Assembly: GCA_001872725.1 (NCBI GenBank)
Contig: MNWR01000062.1
Location: 1-37,324, forward strand
Source: Proteobacteria bacterium CG1_02_64_396
Lineage (GTDB): Bacteria > Pseudomonadota > MNWR01 > CG1-02-64-396
Direction: 5' to 3'
DNA length: 37,324 nt
The position numbers and the translations under genes were made by a program. Below, piece by piece: positions 1 to 8,027 of the stretch. How positions within the stretch are numbered: the stretch's first letter is position 1; the number at the start of each line of letters is the position of its first letter. Below the pieces are notes generated by a model. The model did not search any database and was not told where the DNA came from. It worked only from the letters and a program-made list of their open reading frames with translations.

Positions 1-303
1 TGGAACAACAGATTCTCATCAGCATGGACGGACGGGGCCGGGCGCTGGACAACGTCTTCATCGAACGTTTGTGGCGCACGGTGAAGTACGAAGAGATCTA
101 CCTGTACGACCATGCCGATGGGGTGGCGCTGCACCAGGGGCTCGACCGCTACTTCCGGTTTTACAACACCGAGCGCCCCCACAGTGCCCTCGGCGGCAAG
201 ACCCCAGAACAGGTCCATCAAACCCACGGCGGAACCACCCACCGCCACTAACCGTTTACAAATTTTCGCCCCCAAACTGTCCAAGGAGTGGGGTCCACCC
301 CAC
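1..303 (+). mobile_element. Right-hand part of an IS3-family insertion sequence
   Basis: It comprises the transposase fragment plus the non-coding bases after its stop codon. A short perfect inverted repeat, GTGGGGT-CC-ACCCCAC, lies at 288-303. The element probably ends near the tggggtcca sequence around 289-297, since many IS3-family ends finish in CA. The left end is not in the window, so neither the terminal inverted repeat nor a target-site duplication can be confirmed. The right boundary is an estimate. Confidence 0.5.
3..251 (+). CDS. IS3-family transposase OrfB, C-terminal fragment (5' end outside window)
   Basis: The reading frame is open to the left edge, so this is the last ~82 residues of a longer protein. 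It carries the end of a DDE (rve-type) integrase core. Seen are S-M-D-G-R-G-R-A-L-D-N, then F-I-E-R-L-W-R-T-V-K-Y-E-E, in which the E of the ERLWR motif is the third catalytic acidic residue, then F-Y-N-T-E-R-P-H-S-A-L close to the C-terminus. This combination is typical of OrfB of IS3-family elements, which cut and join the insertion-sequence DNA. The first two catalytic Asp residues lie outside the window, so whether the element is intact cannot be judged. It ends about 150 bases from the end of the neighbouring minus-strand operon. Confidence 0.9.
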   Translation, partial: EQQILISMDGRGRALDNVFIERLWRTVKYEEIYLYDHADGVALHQGLDRYFRFYNTERPHSALGGKTPEQVHQTHGGTTHRH

Positions 304-341
304 AGGGCGGCAAACGCACAAGCGGTCCGGTAAGGGGCGAT

Positions 342-383
342 CCAACAAAAAAGCCCGGCCAAGTGGCCGGGCTTTTTTGTTGG
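342..383. terminator. Perfect bidirectional intrinsic terminator
   Basis: A 19-bp arm (342-360) pairs perfectly with 365-383 around an AAGT loop. The GC-rich core GCCCGGCC/GGCCGGGC is flanked by A6 on one side and T6 on the other, so it has the form of an intrinsic terminator in both directions. It lies 15 bases beyond the stop of the DUF3570-like gene on the minus strand and ends that operon. It also insulates the operon from the insertion sequence on its other side. Confidence 0.93.
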
Positions 384-398
384 TGCCAAGAACCGGGA

Positions 399-1721
399 TC
401 AGAACTTGAAGACGCCGGTAATGTTGAGCTGGTGCATCTGATATCCGGAGTAGATGTCGTTCTTCTGCGGATCGGTCTGCTGCTGGTATTCGTACCCAAC
501 CGAGATCGAGTCGACCACACCGGTGCTCCAATCGAACCAGGAGGTGTCCTCCCAGACGAAACCACGATCCGGCTCACTCGGCGTTTCGGCGGTGAAACCC
601 CAGGTGTAGTGGAGGCCAAACCGGATGGCGGTCAGGGCGCCTAACTTGTCGTCCCCGGTGTAGTACTGGGGCAGTCCCGTGGGGGTCACGGTCGTGGAAT
701 TGGCCGGAACCGACAACCCTTGTACCCAGAAATCGACCGCTTTTTGCGTCATGTAGCGCAAGCGGAATTCCATCATGTCGGACTCGCCCACCGGCTGGTA
801 CAGGTGGGAATCGACCGTATGACTGGTTAGCCCCCAATCGTCGGTGTAGTAGCGGTAGGCAACATGCAGCGCCGCATCCCAAGGCAGATGACGGGCCACC
901 TGAATGGCGTAGGCATCGCGGGAGCGGGTACCAGGCATCTGCTCGAAACGCCACTGCTGGGTGTCGCTCCAAGTGTTGTTGAGCGGCTGATAAATGTTGT
1001 TCACCGCACTACCGGCGGTGGGGAACAGGTAAATCAGGTAATAGGGATCGGCCAAGTAACCGTTCATGTTGCGATGATTCCAGACCAACTGGGCGATGGT
1101 CTCATCGTCGATCACCTGGGTCAGGTCGACGGTGTACGAATCGTTGTTCCGCGCCCGGTTGCCCTTGCCCTTGTAGTAGCCGATGGAGGGGGTCCAGTAG
1201 TCGCGACCGATCACCGCCGATACGCCCAGTGTGGTGTTGTGCAGATTGAAATCCCAGGTTAGGCCGGCATTGACGGTGCGGGCCACATAGTCGAGCTCTT
1301 TGGAGTACGACACGCCGTAGGTGATGTCTCCGCCATCGCCGATGGGTCCTTGAAGACCATGGGTCAGCTGGATGGTCGGGTTGTACCTGACTTCGTCAGG
1401 ACCCTCTTGCTCGCCGCCGCCCGAGGCACCCGAAAGGGTATCGATGCGGGTATTGGCAAAGCGGTCCACATGCCGCGAAGCGGCGGTGATGGCATCGATG
1501 GTTAAACCCAAATTCAGCGAGGAGGACTCGGCGTAGGGCTGAGTGATCGAGATCTTCGGGGTATAGATGTCGTTGCCGTGGTTGTCGGAGTAGATGAAGA
1601 AAGAGGCCTCTTCGAATCGCTCCCCTTCGGCCACCGCAGCCTGCGCCACGCCACTCATCGCCAGGACGGCGACACCTGCCAGCATCCAAGAGCGGGCAAA
1701 AGTCATCGGGATCAGTTGCAT
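399..1721 (-). CDS. DUF3570-like outer-membrane beta-barrel protein with a flavinylation-type motif
   Basis: A 440-residue exported protein. A signal peptide runs to about residue 28 (ending V-A-Q-A). The rest is rich in alternating hydrophobic/polar strands and aromatic residues and ends in Phe (T-G-V-F-K-F), as outer-membrane barrels do. Layout and neighbours match the DUF3570 family, usually found beside a DUF4266 lipoprotein and a TlpA-like protein. Residues 94-100 read D-T-L-S-G-A-S, which fits the D-x-x-[ST]-G-A-[ST] site where ApbE attaches FMN through the last Ser/Thr. The start at 1721 has GGAGG nine bases upstream and overlaps the preceding gene by 10 bases, suggesting translational coupling; Met6 is an alternative. 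It is the last gene of the operon, before the terminator at 342-383. The family's function is not known to me. Confidence 0.8.
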   Translation of the reverse strand: MQLIPMTFARSWMLAGVAVLAMSGVAQAAVAEGERFEEASFFIYSDNHGNDIYTPKISITQPYAESSSLNLGLTIDAITAASRHVDRFANTRIDTLSGASGGGEQEGPDEVRYNPTIQLTHGLQGPIGDGGDITYGVSYSKELDYVARTVNAGLTWDFNLHNTTLGVSAVIGRDYWTPSIGYYKGKGNRARNNDSYTVDLTQVIDDETIAQLVWNHRNMNGYLADPYYLIYLFPTAGSAVNNIYQPLNNTWSDTQQWRFEQMPGTRSRDAYAIQVARHLPWDAALHVAYRYYTDDWGLTSHTVDSHLYQPVGESDMMEFRLRYMTQKAVDFWVQGLSVPANSTTVTPTGLPQYYTGDDKLGALTAIRFGLHYTWGFTAETPSEPDRGFVWEDTSWFDWSTGVVDSISVGYEYQQQTDPQKNDIYSGYQMHQLNITGVFKF

Positions 1722-1939
1722 CCGCAGCCCCCTCCCTCTTCGCCGATACCGCCGGCGGCCCCTTCCCGGGATTCGAAGGTGTGATTTTCAAAGGCGCCCC
1801 GCTGGGGCGACTGACCAAATTGCATTTGGGGTTGCGCCAAAATTTCGCGCTCGTAGGGCATCACGCGAGTCAGCAGATCGCAGCCCGTCGCCCCTACCAA
1901 AACCCCGGCCAACACCAGAGTCGTTGGAATGATTCGCAT
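1712..1939 (-). CDS. DUF4266-like small lipoprotein ending in GGGCGCN
   Basis: A 75-residue protein with a lipoprotein signal peptide; the lipidated Cys is probably Cys20 in V-G-A-T-G-C. The mature part is only ~55 residues. It carries an L-A-Q-P-Q-M-Q-F segment, an E-S-R-E-G-A-A-G-G segment and the extreme C-terminal tail G-G-G-C-G-C-N with a Cys-x-Cys pair (72 and 74). I recognise this pattern as the DUF4266 family, which commonly precedes a DUF3570 gene, as here, where the two overlap by 10 bases. A Cys pair exposed at the end of a flexible Gly tail suggests a redox or metal-binding role, perhaps with the TlpA-like protein just upstream; that role is inference. A GAGG ribosome site lies about 11 bases before the ATG. 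Confidence 0.82.
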   Translation of the reverse strand: MRIIPTTLVLAGVLVGATGCDLLTRVMPYEREILAQPQMQFGQSPQRGAFENHTFESREGAAGGIGEEGGGCGCN

Positions 1940-1981
1940 CGCTTGCCGTGCCTCGTATGAAAATGAACCGTCGAAACTCGG

Positions 1982-2479
1982 TTATTGACCCAACAGACTG
2001 CCAACCTCTTGCCGCAACACATCGTCCTCGCCCTCGTGGTACCCCTCGTGAACGAAACGAACCACCCCCGCCTGATCGATCACCAAGGTCGTCGGCATCA
2101 CCTTGACCCCGTACTCCTTGGCCATGGTGTGCTTGGGATCGGCAATCACCTGGAAGGAGACCCCGCCGACCTGCTCCAAGAACTTACGGGCCTTGTCGAT
2201 GTTGGTGTCGTTGTTGATCGCCACCATCACCACACCCTTGGCGGTTAGCTCCCGATTGAGCTGGGAGAACACCGGGAACGACTCCTTACAAGGGCCGCAC
2301 CAGGAGCCCCAGAAATCGAGGATCACCACCTTGCCCCTGAGGTTTTCGAGGTTGACCGAGGACTGGTCGATCCCGGGCAAATCGAAGGTGGGGGCGGTGT
2401 CGCCGGGGGAGATCGCCCAAGCGTTGGCAGCCACGGCGGCGGCCATTGCGATGCTGCCCAACACGGTTTTGATGTTCAT
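1982..2479 (-). CDS. TlpA/ResA-like periplasmic thiol-disulfide oxidoreductase
   Basis: A 165-residue exported thioredoxin-fold protein. The signal peptide ends near residue 22 (A-N-A-W-A). The active site W-C-G-P-C is at 60-64, with the usual cis-Pro at 129 (V-M-P-T-T). Length and layout match the AhpC/TSA-like TlpA subgroup, whose members usually reduce disulfides in the periplasm, for example in cytochrome c maturation or copper delivery. Here the neighbours are two lipoproteins upstream and the DUF4266/DUF3570 pair downstream, so its likely clients are operon partners such as the Cys-x-Cys tail of the DUF4266 protein (inference). The start has GGGAG seven bases upstream. The gap to the next gene is about 40 bases. 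Confidence 0.9.
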   Translation of the reverse strand: MNIKTVLGSIAMAAAVAANAWAISPGDTAPTFDLPGIDQSSVNLENLRGKVVILDFWGSWCGPCKESFPVFSQLNRELTAKGVVMVAINNDTNIDKARKFLEQVGGVSFQVIADPKHTMAKEYGVKVMPTTLVIDQAGVVRFVHEGYHEGEDDVLRQEVGSLLGQ

Positions 2480-2525
2480 GGGTGGCTCCCTTTATGTGAT
2501 TGGATTCAAAGCGATCTTGATTGAA

Positions 2526-3731
2526 TCAGTCGTCGTAACCGCCGCCGCTGGCACCAGTGGTGGCGTCGACCGGCTTCTGCTGCTTCTCGGCCCGTTCGAT
2601 GTCGACGAAGTAACGCTCCCCGGTTCCCTGTTCGTACCAGCCCAACAATTGGATGGCGCCCCCGGGTTGCGGTGCGGTGAATCCGGCCATGGTGCCCAGC
2701 GCCGTCAACACCGGCGCTGCACCGGGATTGGGGGCGGTATAAGTGGCTACCGTGGTGCCTACCGCATCGAGGAGCTGCAACTGCACTGGTGAACTCACCA
2801 CCGGATGGCTCCATGTCCCCGTCGTCATCGTCCAGCCCCATTTGGCACCATCCATCGTCCCATCCTCGGCATCGATCGCCAAACAGGTGGTGGCCGCCAT
2901 GATGTGCATGCTGGGGTTCATCCCCGCAAAGGGATCGGTTACCGGTGTCAACGCAAACCCCTTGGCCCAGTTCGTGAAATTGACCATCCAGTTGTTGTAG
3001 CCAGCATCGGTTGCGGGATTCGCAAACGGGATCTGCATCCCCGCCGCATTGGTTGCGCTTTTCACCGCAGCAGCGCCGAACGCCCACACCGAGGCATTGT
3101 AATTACCCTGTCCCACCTCAACCGTGGGATAGAGCTCCTTGGGGCTGGCCTGCAAACGACCGTAGGCGTAGCGGGAGGCCAGGGTGGTCAGCGGGGTCAG
3201 GTAGACCGTCACATGGCCGCTGCCATCGGCCGAGCCGGGAGGCACCGCCGCCGTCAGACCTGAATAGAAGACATTGGCGTTGGTCTGAACATTGTAGCTG
3301 ACCCCCTGCATGTGGTTGGCGGTCAGATCGACGGTGATCCCGGCATCGGTGTCGGTATAGGTCGCCGCAGTCACCCCGGTGCTCACCCCGTTCACGTTAC
3401 CGGGCTCCAAGGTGCGCACCACCATGGGGCGTTGAACCGGCGAGGTCAGATTGATAGTGAAAGCGCCGTAGGGGTCGGTGAAGGCATGACCCGATTCGGT
3501 GGCCAGGGTCTGTCCGTCTTTGGCGTTGATCTCAAACACCTGAACCTTGGTCCCCTGCAGCGGGATCATCGCCCCCGCAGTCGTCGCCCCAACATAGACA
3601 TGCCCGGTAATCTGGGTCGTCGCCGGACCAAACCAAGGGACCGCGCCATTGGTGATTTTGTTGTAGTTGCTCAGGCATCCAGCCAACAACAAGGAGGCAC
3701 CTGCCACCACCACCCATTTGCTCAAGCGCAT
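2526..3731 (-). CDS. Lipoprotein with C-terminal D-A-T-T-G-A-S flavinylation-type motif
   Basis: A 401-residue protein of no family I can name. It begins with a clear lipoprotein signal (L-L-L-A-G-C, Cys19), followed near residues 40-110 by a stretch resembling a carboxypeptidase-regulatory-like beta-sandwich (I-T-G-H-V-Y-V-G... F-T-D-P-Y-G-A-F-T-I). Most of the rest is Ala/Thr/Gly-rich and probably beta-rich. The last 13 residues are D-A-T-T-G-A-S-G-G-G-Y-D-D. D389-S395 fits the D-x-x-[ST]-G-A-[ST] signature where ApbE links FMN, and the Gly-rich tail resembles that of the DUF3570 partner (S-G-A-S-G-G-G). The ATG has GAGGA six bases upstream. It is the second gene of the operon, 31 bases after the first. 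I infer an envelope-anchored flavoprotein; nothing else in the sequence fixes the function. Confidence 0.78.
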   Translation of the reverse strand: MRLSKWVVVAGASLLLAGCLSNYNKITNGAVPWFGPATTQITGHVYVGATTAGAMIPLQGTKVQVFEINAKDGQTLATESGHAFTDPYGAFTINLTSPVQRPMVVRTLEPGNVNGVSTGVTAATYTDTDAGITVDLTANHMQGVSYNVQTNANVFYSGLTAAVPPGSADGSGHVTVYLTPLTTLASRYAYGRLQASPKELYPTVEVGQGNYNASVWAFGAAAVKSATNAAGMQIPFANPATDAGYNNWMVNFTNWAKGFALTPVTDPFAGMNPSMHIMAATTCLAIDAEDGTMDGAKWGWTMTTGTWSHPVVSSPVQLQLLDAVGTTVATYTAPNPGAAPVLTALGTMAGFTAPQPGGAIQLLGWYEQGTGERYFVDIERAEKQQKPVDATTGASGGGYDD

Positions 3732-3762
3732 CGCGATCCTCGTTTTCTCGTCAGATTTCTGT

Positions 3763-4641
3763 TTACCAAACCACCGTCACCGGAGCCGAGTAGGCGATGA
3801 TCGCCCCGACCGCATCTTTACCCACCACCGTGACGTCGTAGCTCGTACCGGTCGCGAAGGGGAAGGTCAACAGGGCGCCGCCAACCCCGCCCAAGAAGGT
3901 GGGAACAGTCACCCCAATGGCCCCTCCAGCGAACAAAGAACCCCGGTAATCGTAGATGTATGCGACAGGGGTGATCGTGCCGGTGGCCGTGAAGAAAAAT
4001 TCAACCCGACTGGGGGCAAGCGTTGTGCTGGTATTGGCCACCGCAAAGAAATGCGTTGCAGCCGCACCCAGATTGTTGAGGGGAGGCGTCACGGTCAGGG
4101 TGGCGGTCGCCGTCCCCGGAATGGTCGGAAGAGCGCCCACGCCGCTGCGCACCAAATTGACGGTTTCGGTTTTGGCCAGCACCGCCCCTTGGGCGGGGGC
4201 AAAGTCGATGGTCTCGGGAACGTAGCCGGCGGTGTACACCACGCCGCCTGCGGTGGTGGTCGTGGTTGCGTTGCTGCCAATGTCGATTTGAGCACGTGCG
4301 ATGGCGGTGTTGTAGGCGTAGGTCACCACCCCGCCCAGGGTCGTCGTGGCACTCGGCAGCCCCAGATGAGGCGCAACCACCGCAGCGCTCACTGCGGTGG
4401 CACTGTACGCGTCCATCGCCAACACCGTGGTGGTATAGGTGGTCGCAGCCACGGTGGTGGTGGTACCGGTGGTGGTACCAGTACTCACCCCCGAAGCGCT
4501 GGTCGTGCTGTCGTGATCCTTCCCATCATCATCGTCCCCTCCTTCGCTCCCCTCGCCCCCGATGGAGCATCCGGCCAGCAGGCCCACAGCCGCAGCCAAC
4601 ACCAAAGCCGAGAATTTGTGTGCGTTACGATGAGCGTTCAT
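3763..4641 (-). CDS. Thr/Ala/Gly-rich lipoprotein, first gene of the operon
   Basis: 292 residues from the ATG at 4641, which has GGAGG about five bases upstream. The frame is open further upstream, but the signal peptide starts here. The lipobox is G-L-L-A-G-C (Cys25). It is followed by an acidic linker with D-D-D-D, a Thr-rich stretch, and a long low-charge region that alternates like beta-strands and ends in V-T-V-V-W. I do not recognise a family. Residues 44-50 read D-S-T-T-S-A-S, one change (Gly to Ser) from the flavinylation-type motif of two other operon members; on its own this is weak. It is preceded by a possible sigma-54 promoter at 4721-4736 and by the regulator gene. Confidence 0.72.
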   Translation of the reverse strand: MNAHRNAHKFSALVLAAAVGLLAGCSIGGEGSEGGDDDDGKDHDSTTSASGVSTGTTTGTTTTVAATTYTTTVLAMDAYSATAVSAAVVAPHLGLPSATTTLGGVVTYAYNTAIARAQIDIGSNATTTTTAGGVVYTAGYVPETIDFAPAQGAVLAKTETVNLVRSGVGALPTIPGTATATLTVTPPLNNLGAAATHFFAVANTSTTLAPSRVEFFFTATGTITPVAYIYDYRGSLFAGGAIGVTVPTFLGGVGGALLTFPFATGTSYDVTVVGKDAVGAIIAYSAPVTVVW

Positions 4642-4720
4642 GGGTTCCTCCACGTTGAGGGGGCGAGCGCGGAAAAAATGCCGCAACTCACAGCGATTCA
4701 GCCCTACTGCCCTGTCGATG

Positions 4721-4736
4721 AACAAAACCCATGCCA
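4721..4736 (-). promoter_or_regulatory. Possible sigma-54 promoter of the lipoprotein/DUF3570 operon
   Basis: On the minus strand the bases read TGGCATG-GGTT-TTGTT. The sigma-54 consensus is TGGCACG-N4-TTGCW, so the -24 element and spacing fit, but the conserved C of the -12 GC is T. A start point about 12 bases downstream would leave a leader of roughly 70 bases before the ATG at 4641. It sits directly downstream of an NtrC-family regulator gene that keeps its sigma-54 contact loop. The -12 mismatch keeps confidence low. Confidence 0.35.
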
Positions 4737-4846
4737 ACGTATTTTTTGGAACAACTGCCGACGATAAGTCGTTGATTCCACACCACCCATACGTGTCTTT
4801 ACAGTACATCAGCGTGCCCTTGGTCACCCAGATGTGGGGTTTTTCA

Positions 4847-6220
<1,374 letters not shown>

Positions 6221-6295
6221 GGAATCTCCTTTTTATTGCCTGGAACGGGCCATGGGTGCCTTCGTTGGGCACCTTTTTGTTCAAACCGGACCGGG

Positions 6296-7963
6296 CTAGA
6301 CCTCAATGGCTGGGGGGGTTGCGTCCTCGGGGGGGTGCGCGGGCAGGTGAACCTTGAACAGGCTCCCCTCCCCCTCGCGACTGCTCAACTCGATACGTGC
6401 GCCGTGGGCGTGGGCGATTTCGCGGATCAGATGCAGGCCAATGCCGGTTCCTTGCGGTTTGCCCTCTTTCGAGGCCCCCTGCTCGAAGCGGCGGAAGATC
6501 CGCTCCTGATCGAGCTCTGAGATCCCAGAACCGGTATCGCCGACCTCGACCACCGCCCCCCCCCCCTCCTCGGGGGCGACGTGAATCCAGACCTTGCCGG
6601 TTTCGGTGAACTTGACCGCATTGCCCGCCAGATTGATGAGCACCTGCTTAATGCGATCCCGGTCGGCCATGATGGAACAGGGGGCTCCATCGGCGGTAAG
6701 GATCAGCCCCTTGTCTTGGGCCTGGGGCATCAGTAGGGCGCCGACCTCGTGAACCAAAGGCAGAAGGTTCAGCGGGTTGAAGCGCCACTCCATCTTGCCC
6801 GCCTCGATGCGCGACAGATCGAGCAAATCGTTGATCATGAAGGTCAACCGCTCCCCCTCGGCGGCGATGATCCCCGCCGCGTCGCGCAGGTCGTCGCCCT
6901 GAATGCGCCGTTCGAGTAAACGGGCAAAACCGACGATGGAGGTCAGGGGGGTGCGCAGCTCGTGGCTGACATTGGTCAAGAAGTAGGTCTTGAGCTGATC
7001 GATCCGCTCCAGTTGCCGGGTCGCCTCGGCCAGATCGGCGTTGAGGTTGGCCAGGTTGGTGTTGCGCTCGGCGAGCTCCTCCTCCTTGATTTGAATGTGG
7101 GTCCACTGGCGCCGCATCGCCTTGGCCAAATCCCCCAATTCGTCGCTGCGCATCACCGGCAATTTGGCAATGGAGGGACCATCCCAATAGCGGGCGCAGT
7201 TGGTCACCAGACCGAGCGGTTTGAACACCCGCCAACGTAGGAAGAAGAGCAGCAGCCCAATGGTGAACAGGGCAAGGGCGGCGATCATCTCAATGGTCTG
7301 TTCGATCAAAGTCCGGGCATCCCGTAGCGCCCCCCGGGAATGCAGCACCGCGAGGTACCCGGCATCCCCCAGTTGATACCACAGCTTTTGATCCTCCCCC
7401 TCGCGCCCCCCCAAATCGATGCGGACCTCCCGGTCGGGAAGTTGGCGGTATTGCTCCGGCACCTGGTCGGGAAAAGGGGCGGTCGACCAGAGCAGGGCAC
7501 CCTGGGCATCGAACATGGCCACTGGTGCGCCGAGGATTTGCCCCAGGTCCATCAATTTGCTGGCGTCGAGGGTTCGCTCAATGTGGTAGACCTTGGTGCT
7601 ACCGTTGGCCAGGGGGACCTCGGTGATGCGGGTAATGCCGTCGGTGGAGGCAACATATCGCTGGCTACGCCCTTGCGATTGGTCGCTCAAGGCGACGTTC
7701 ATCCCAAATTCGAGCCAGATTTTGCTCTCTTGCACCGATTGGGTGCGGGCCAACAGCAGCGCCGCCCGCCGGTCGAAGGACTCCTCTTCATCGATCCATT
7801 GGGTCAAGCCGTCCGAGAGGCTCGCCAAATGGGCGCGGTCCTCCTCATCGATGACCCCTTGGATCATCCAAGCCAAGACCAGCGCCGGAATCACCGCCAC
7901 CACGGCGATGGCCCCCAAAACGGGGGCCACGATCTGGAGCGACACGCTGCGCATCACGGCCAT
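6296..7963 (-). CDS. Membrane sensor histidine kinase, partner of the adjacent NtrC-type regulator
   Basis: 555 residues. One membrane segment lies at about 10-35, followed by a ~190-residue periplasmic sensing region (36-224) and a second membrane segment at about 225-243. A HAMP-like linker and coiled coil follow at about 244-325. HisKA carries the phosphorylated His334 in N-V-S-H-E-L-R-T-P-L. The HATPase domain shows the N box (L-I-N-L-A-G-N-A-V), G1 (D-T-G-S-G-I), F box (F-R-R-F-E-Q-G) and G2 (G-T-G-I-G-L). The double-Cache-like size of the periplasmic part suggests a small-molecule or envelope signal, but I cannot name the ligand. Met4 is an alternative start. It is transcribed just before the regulator, and a hairpin at 7987-8009 separates it from the FecR gene. 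Confidence 0.94.
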   Translation of the reverse strand: MAVMRSVSLQIVAPVLGAIAVVAVIPALVLAWMIQGVIDEEDRAHLASLSDGLTQWIDEEESFDRRAALLLARTQSVQESKIWLEFGMNVALSDQSQGRSQRYVASTDGITRITEVPLANGSTKVYHIERTLDASKLMDLGQILGAPVAMFDAQGALLWSTAPFPDQVPEQYRQLPDREVRIDLGGREGEDQKLWYQLGDAGYLAVLHSRGALRDARTLIEQTIEMIAALALFTIGLLLFFLRWRVFKPLGLVTNCARYWDGPSIAKLPVMRSDELGDLAKAMRRQWTHIQIKEEELAERNTNLANLNADLAEATRQLERIDQLKTYFLTNVSHELRTPLTSIVGFARLLERRIQGDDLRDAAGIIAAEGERLTFMINDLLDLSRIEAGKMEWRFNPLNLLPLVHEVGALLMPQAQDKGLILTADGAPCSIMADRDRIKQVLINLAGNAVKFTETGKVWIHVAPEEGGGAVVEVGDTGSGISELDQERIFRRFEQGASKEGKPQGTGIGLHLIREIAHAHGARIELSSREGEGSLFKVHLPAHPPEDATPPAIEV

Positions 7964-7986
7964 TGGGTTCTACCCTTGAATGGAAA

Positions 7987-8009
7987 GGGGCCCGGAAAAT
8001 CCGGGCCCC
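7987..8009 (-). terminator. GC-rich hairpin after the FecR-domain gene, probable terminator
   Basis: A perfect 10-bp stem (GGGGCCCGGA with TCCGGGCCCC) with a 3-base loop lies between the stop of the FecR-domain gene and the start of the kinase gene. On the minus strand it is followed by TTTCCATT, a short T-rich run. It could terminate or attenuate transcription from the upstream TPR/FecR operon, which would make the two-component pair a separate unit. Confidence 0.6.
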
Positions 8010-8027
8010 GTGAAGCCAACAAACCGC

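Noticed and set aside
3667-4767. 366-codon plus-strand frame
   Set aside because: It is antisense to the first lipoprotein gene, which has a signal peptide, lipobox and ribosome site. The plus-strand product is Gly/His/Arg-rich without domains.
6255-6278. GGTGCC/GGCACC hairpin followed by T5 between kinase and regulator genes
   Set aside because: The T-run is on the plus strand, where there is no gene to terminate. On the coding (minus) strand it is not a terminator.
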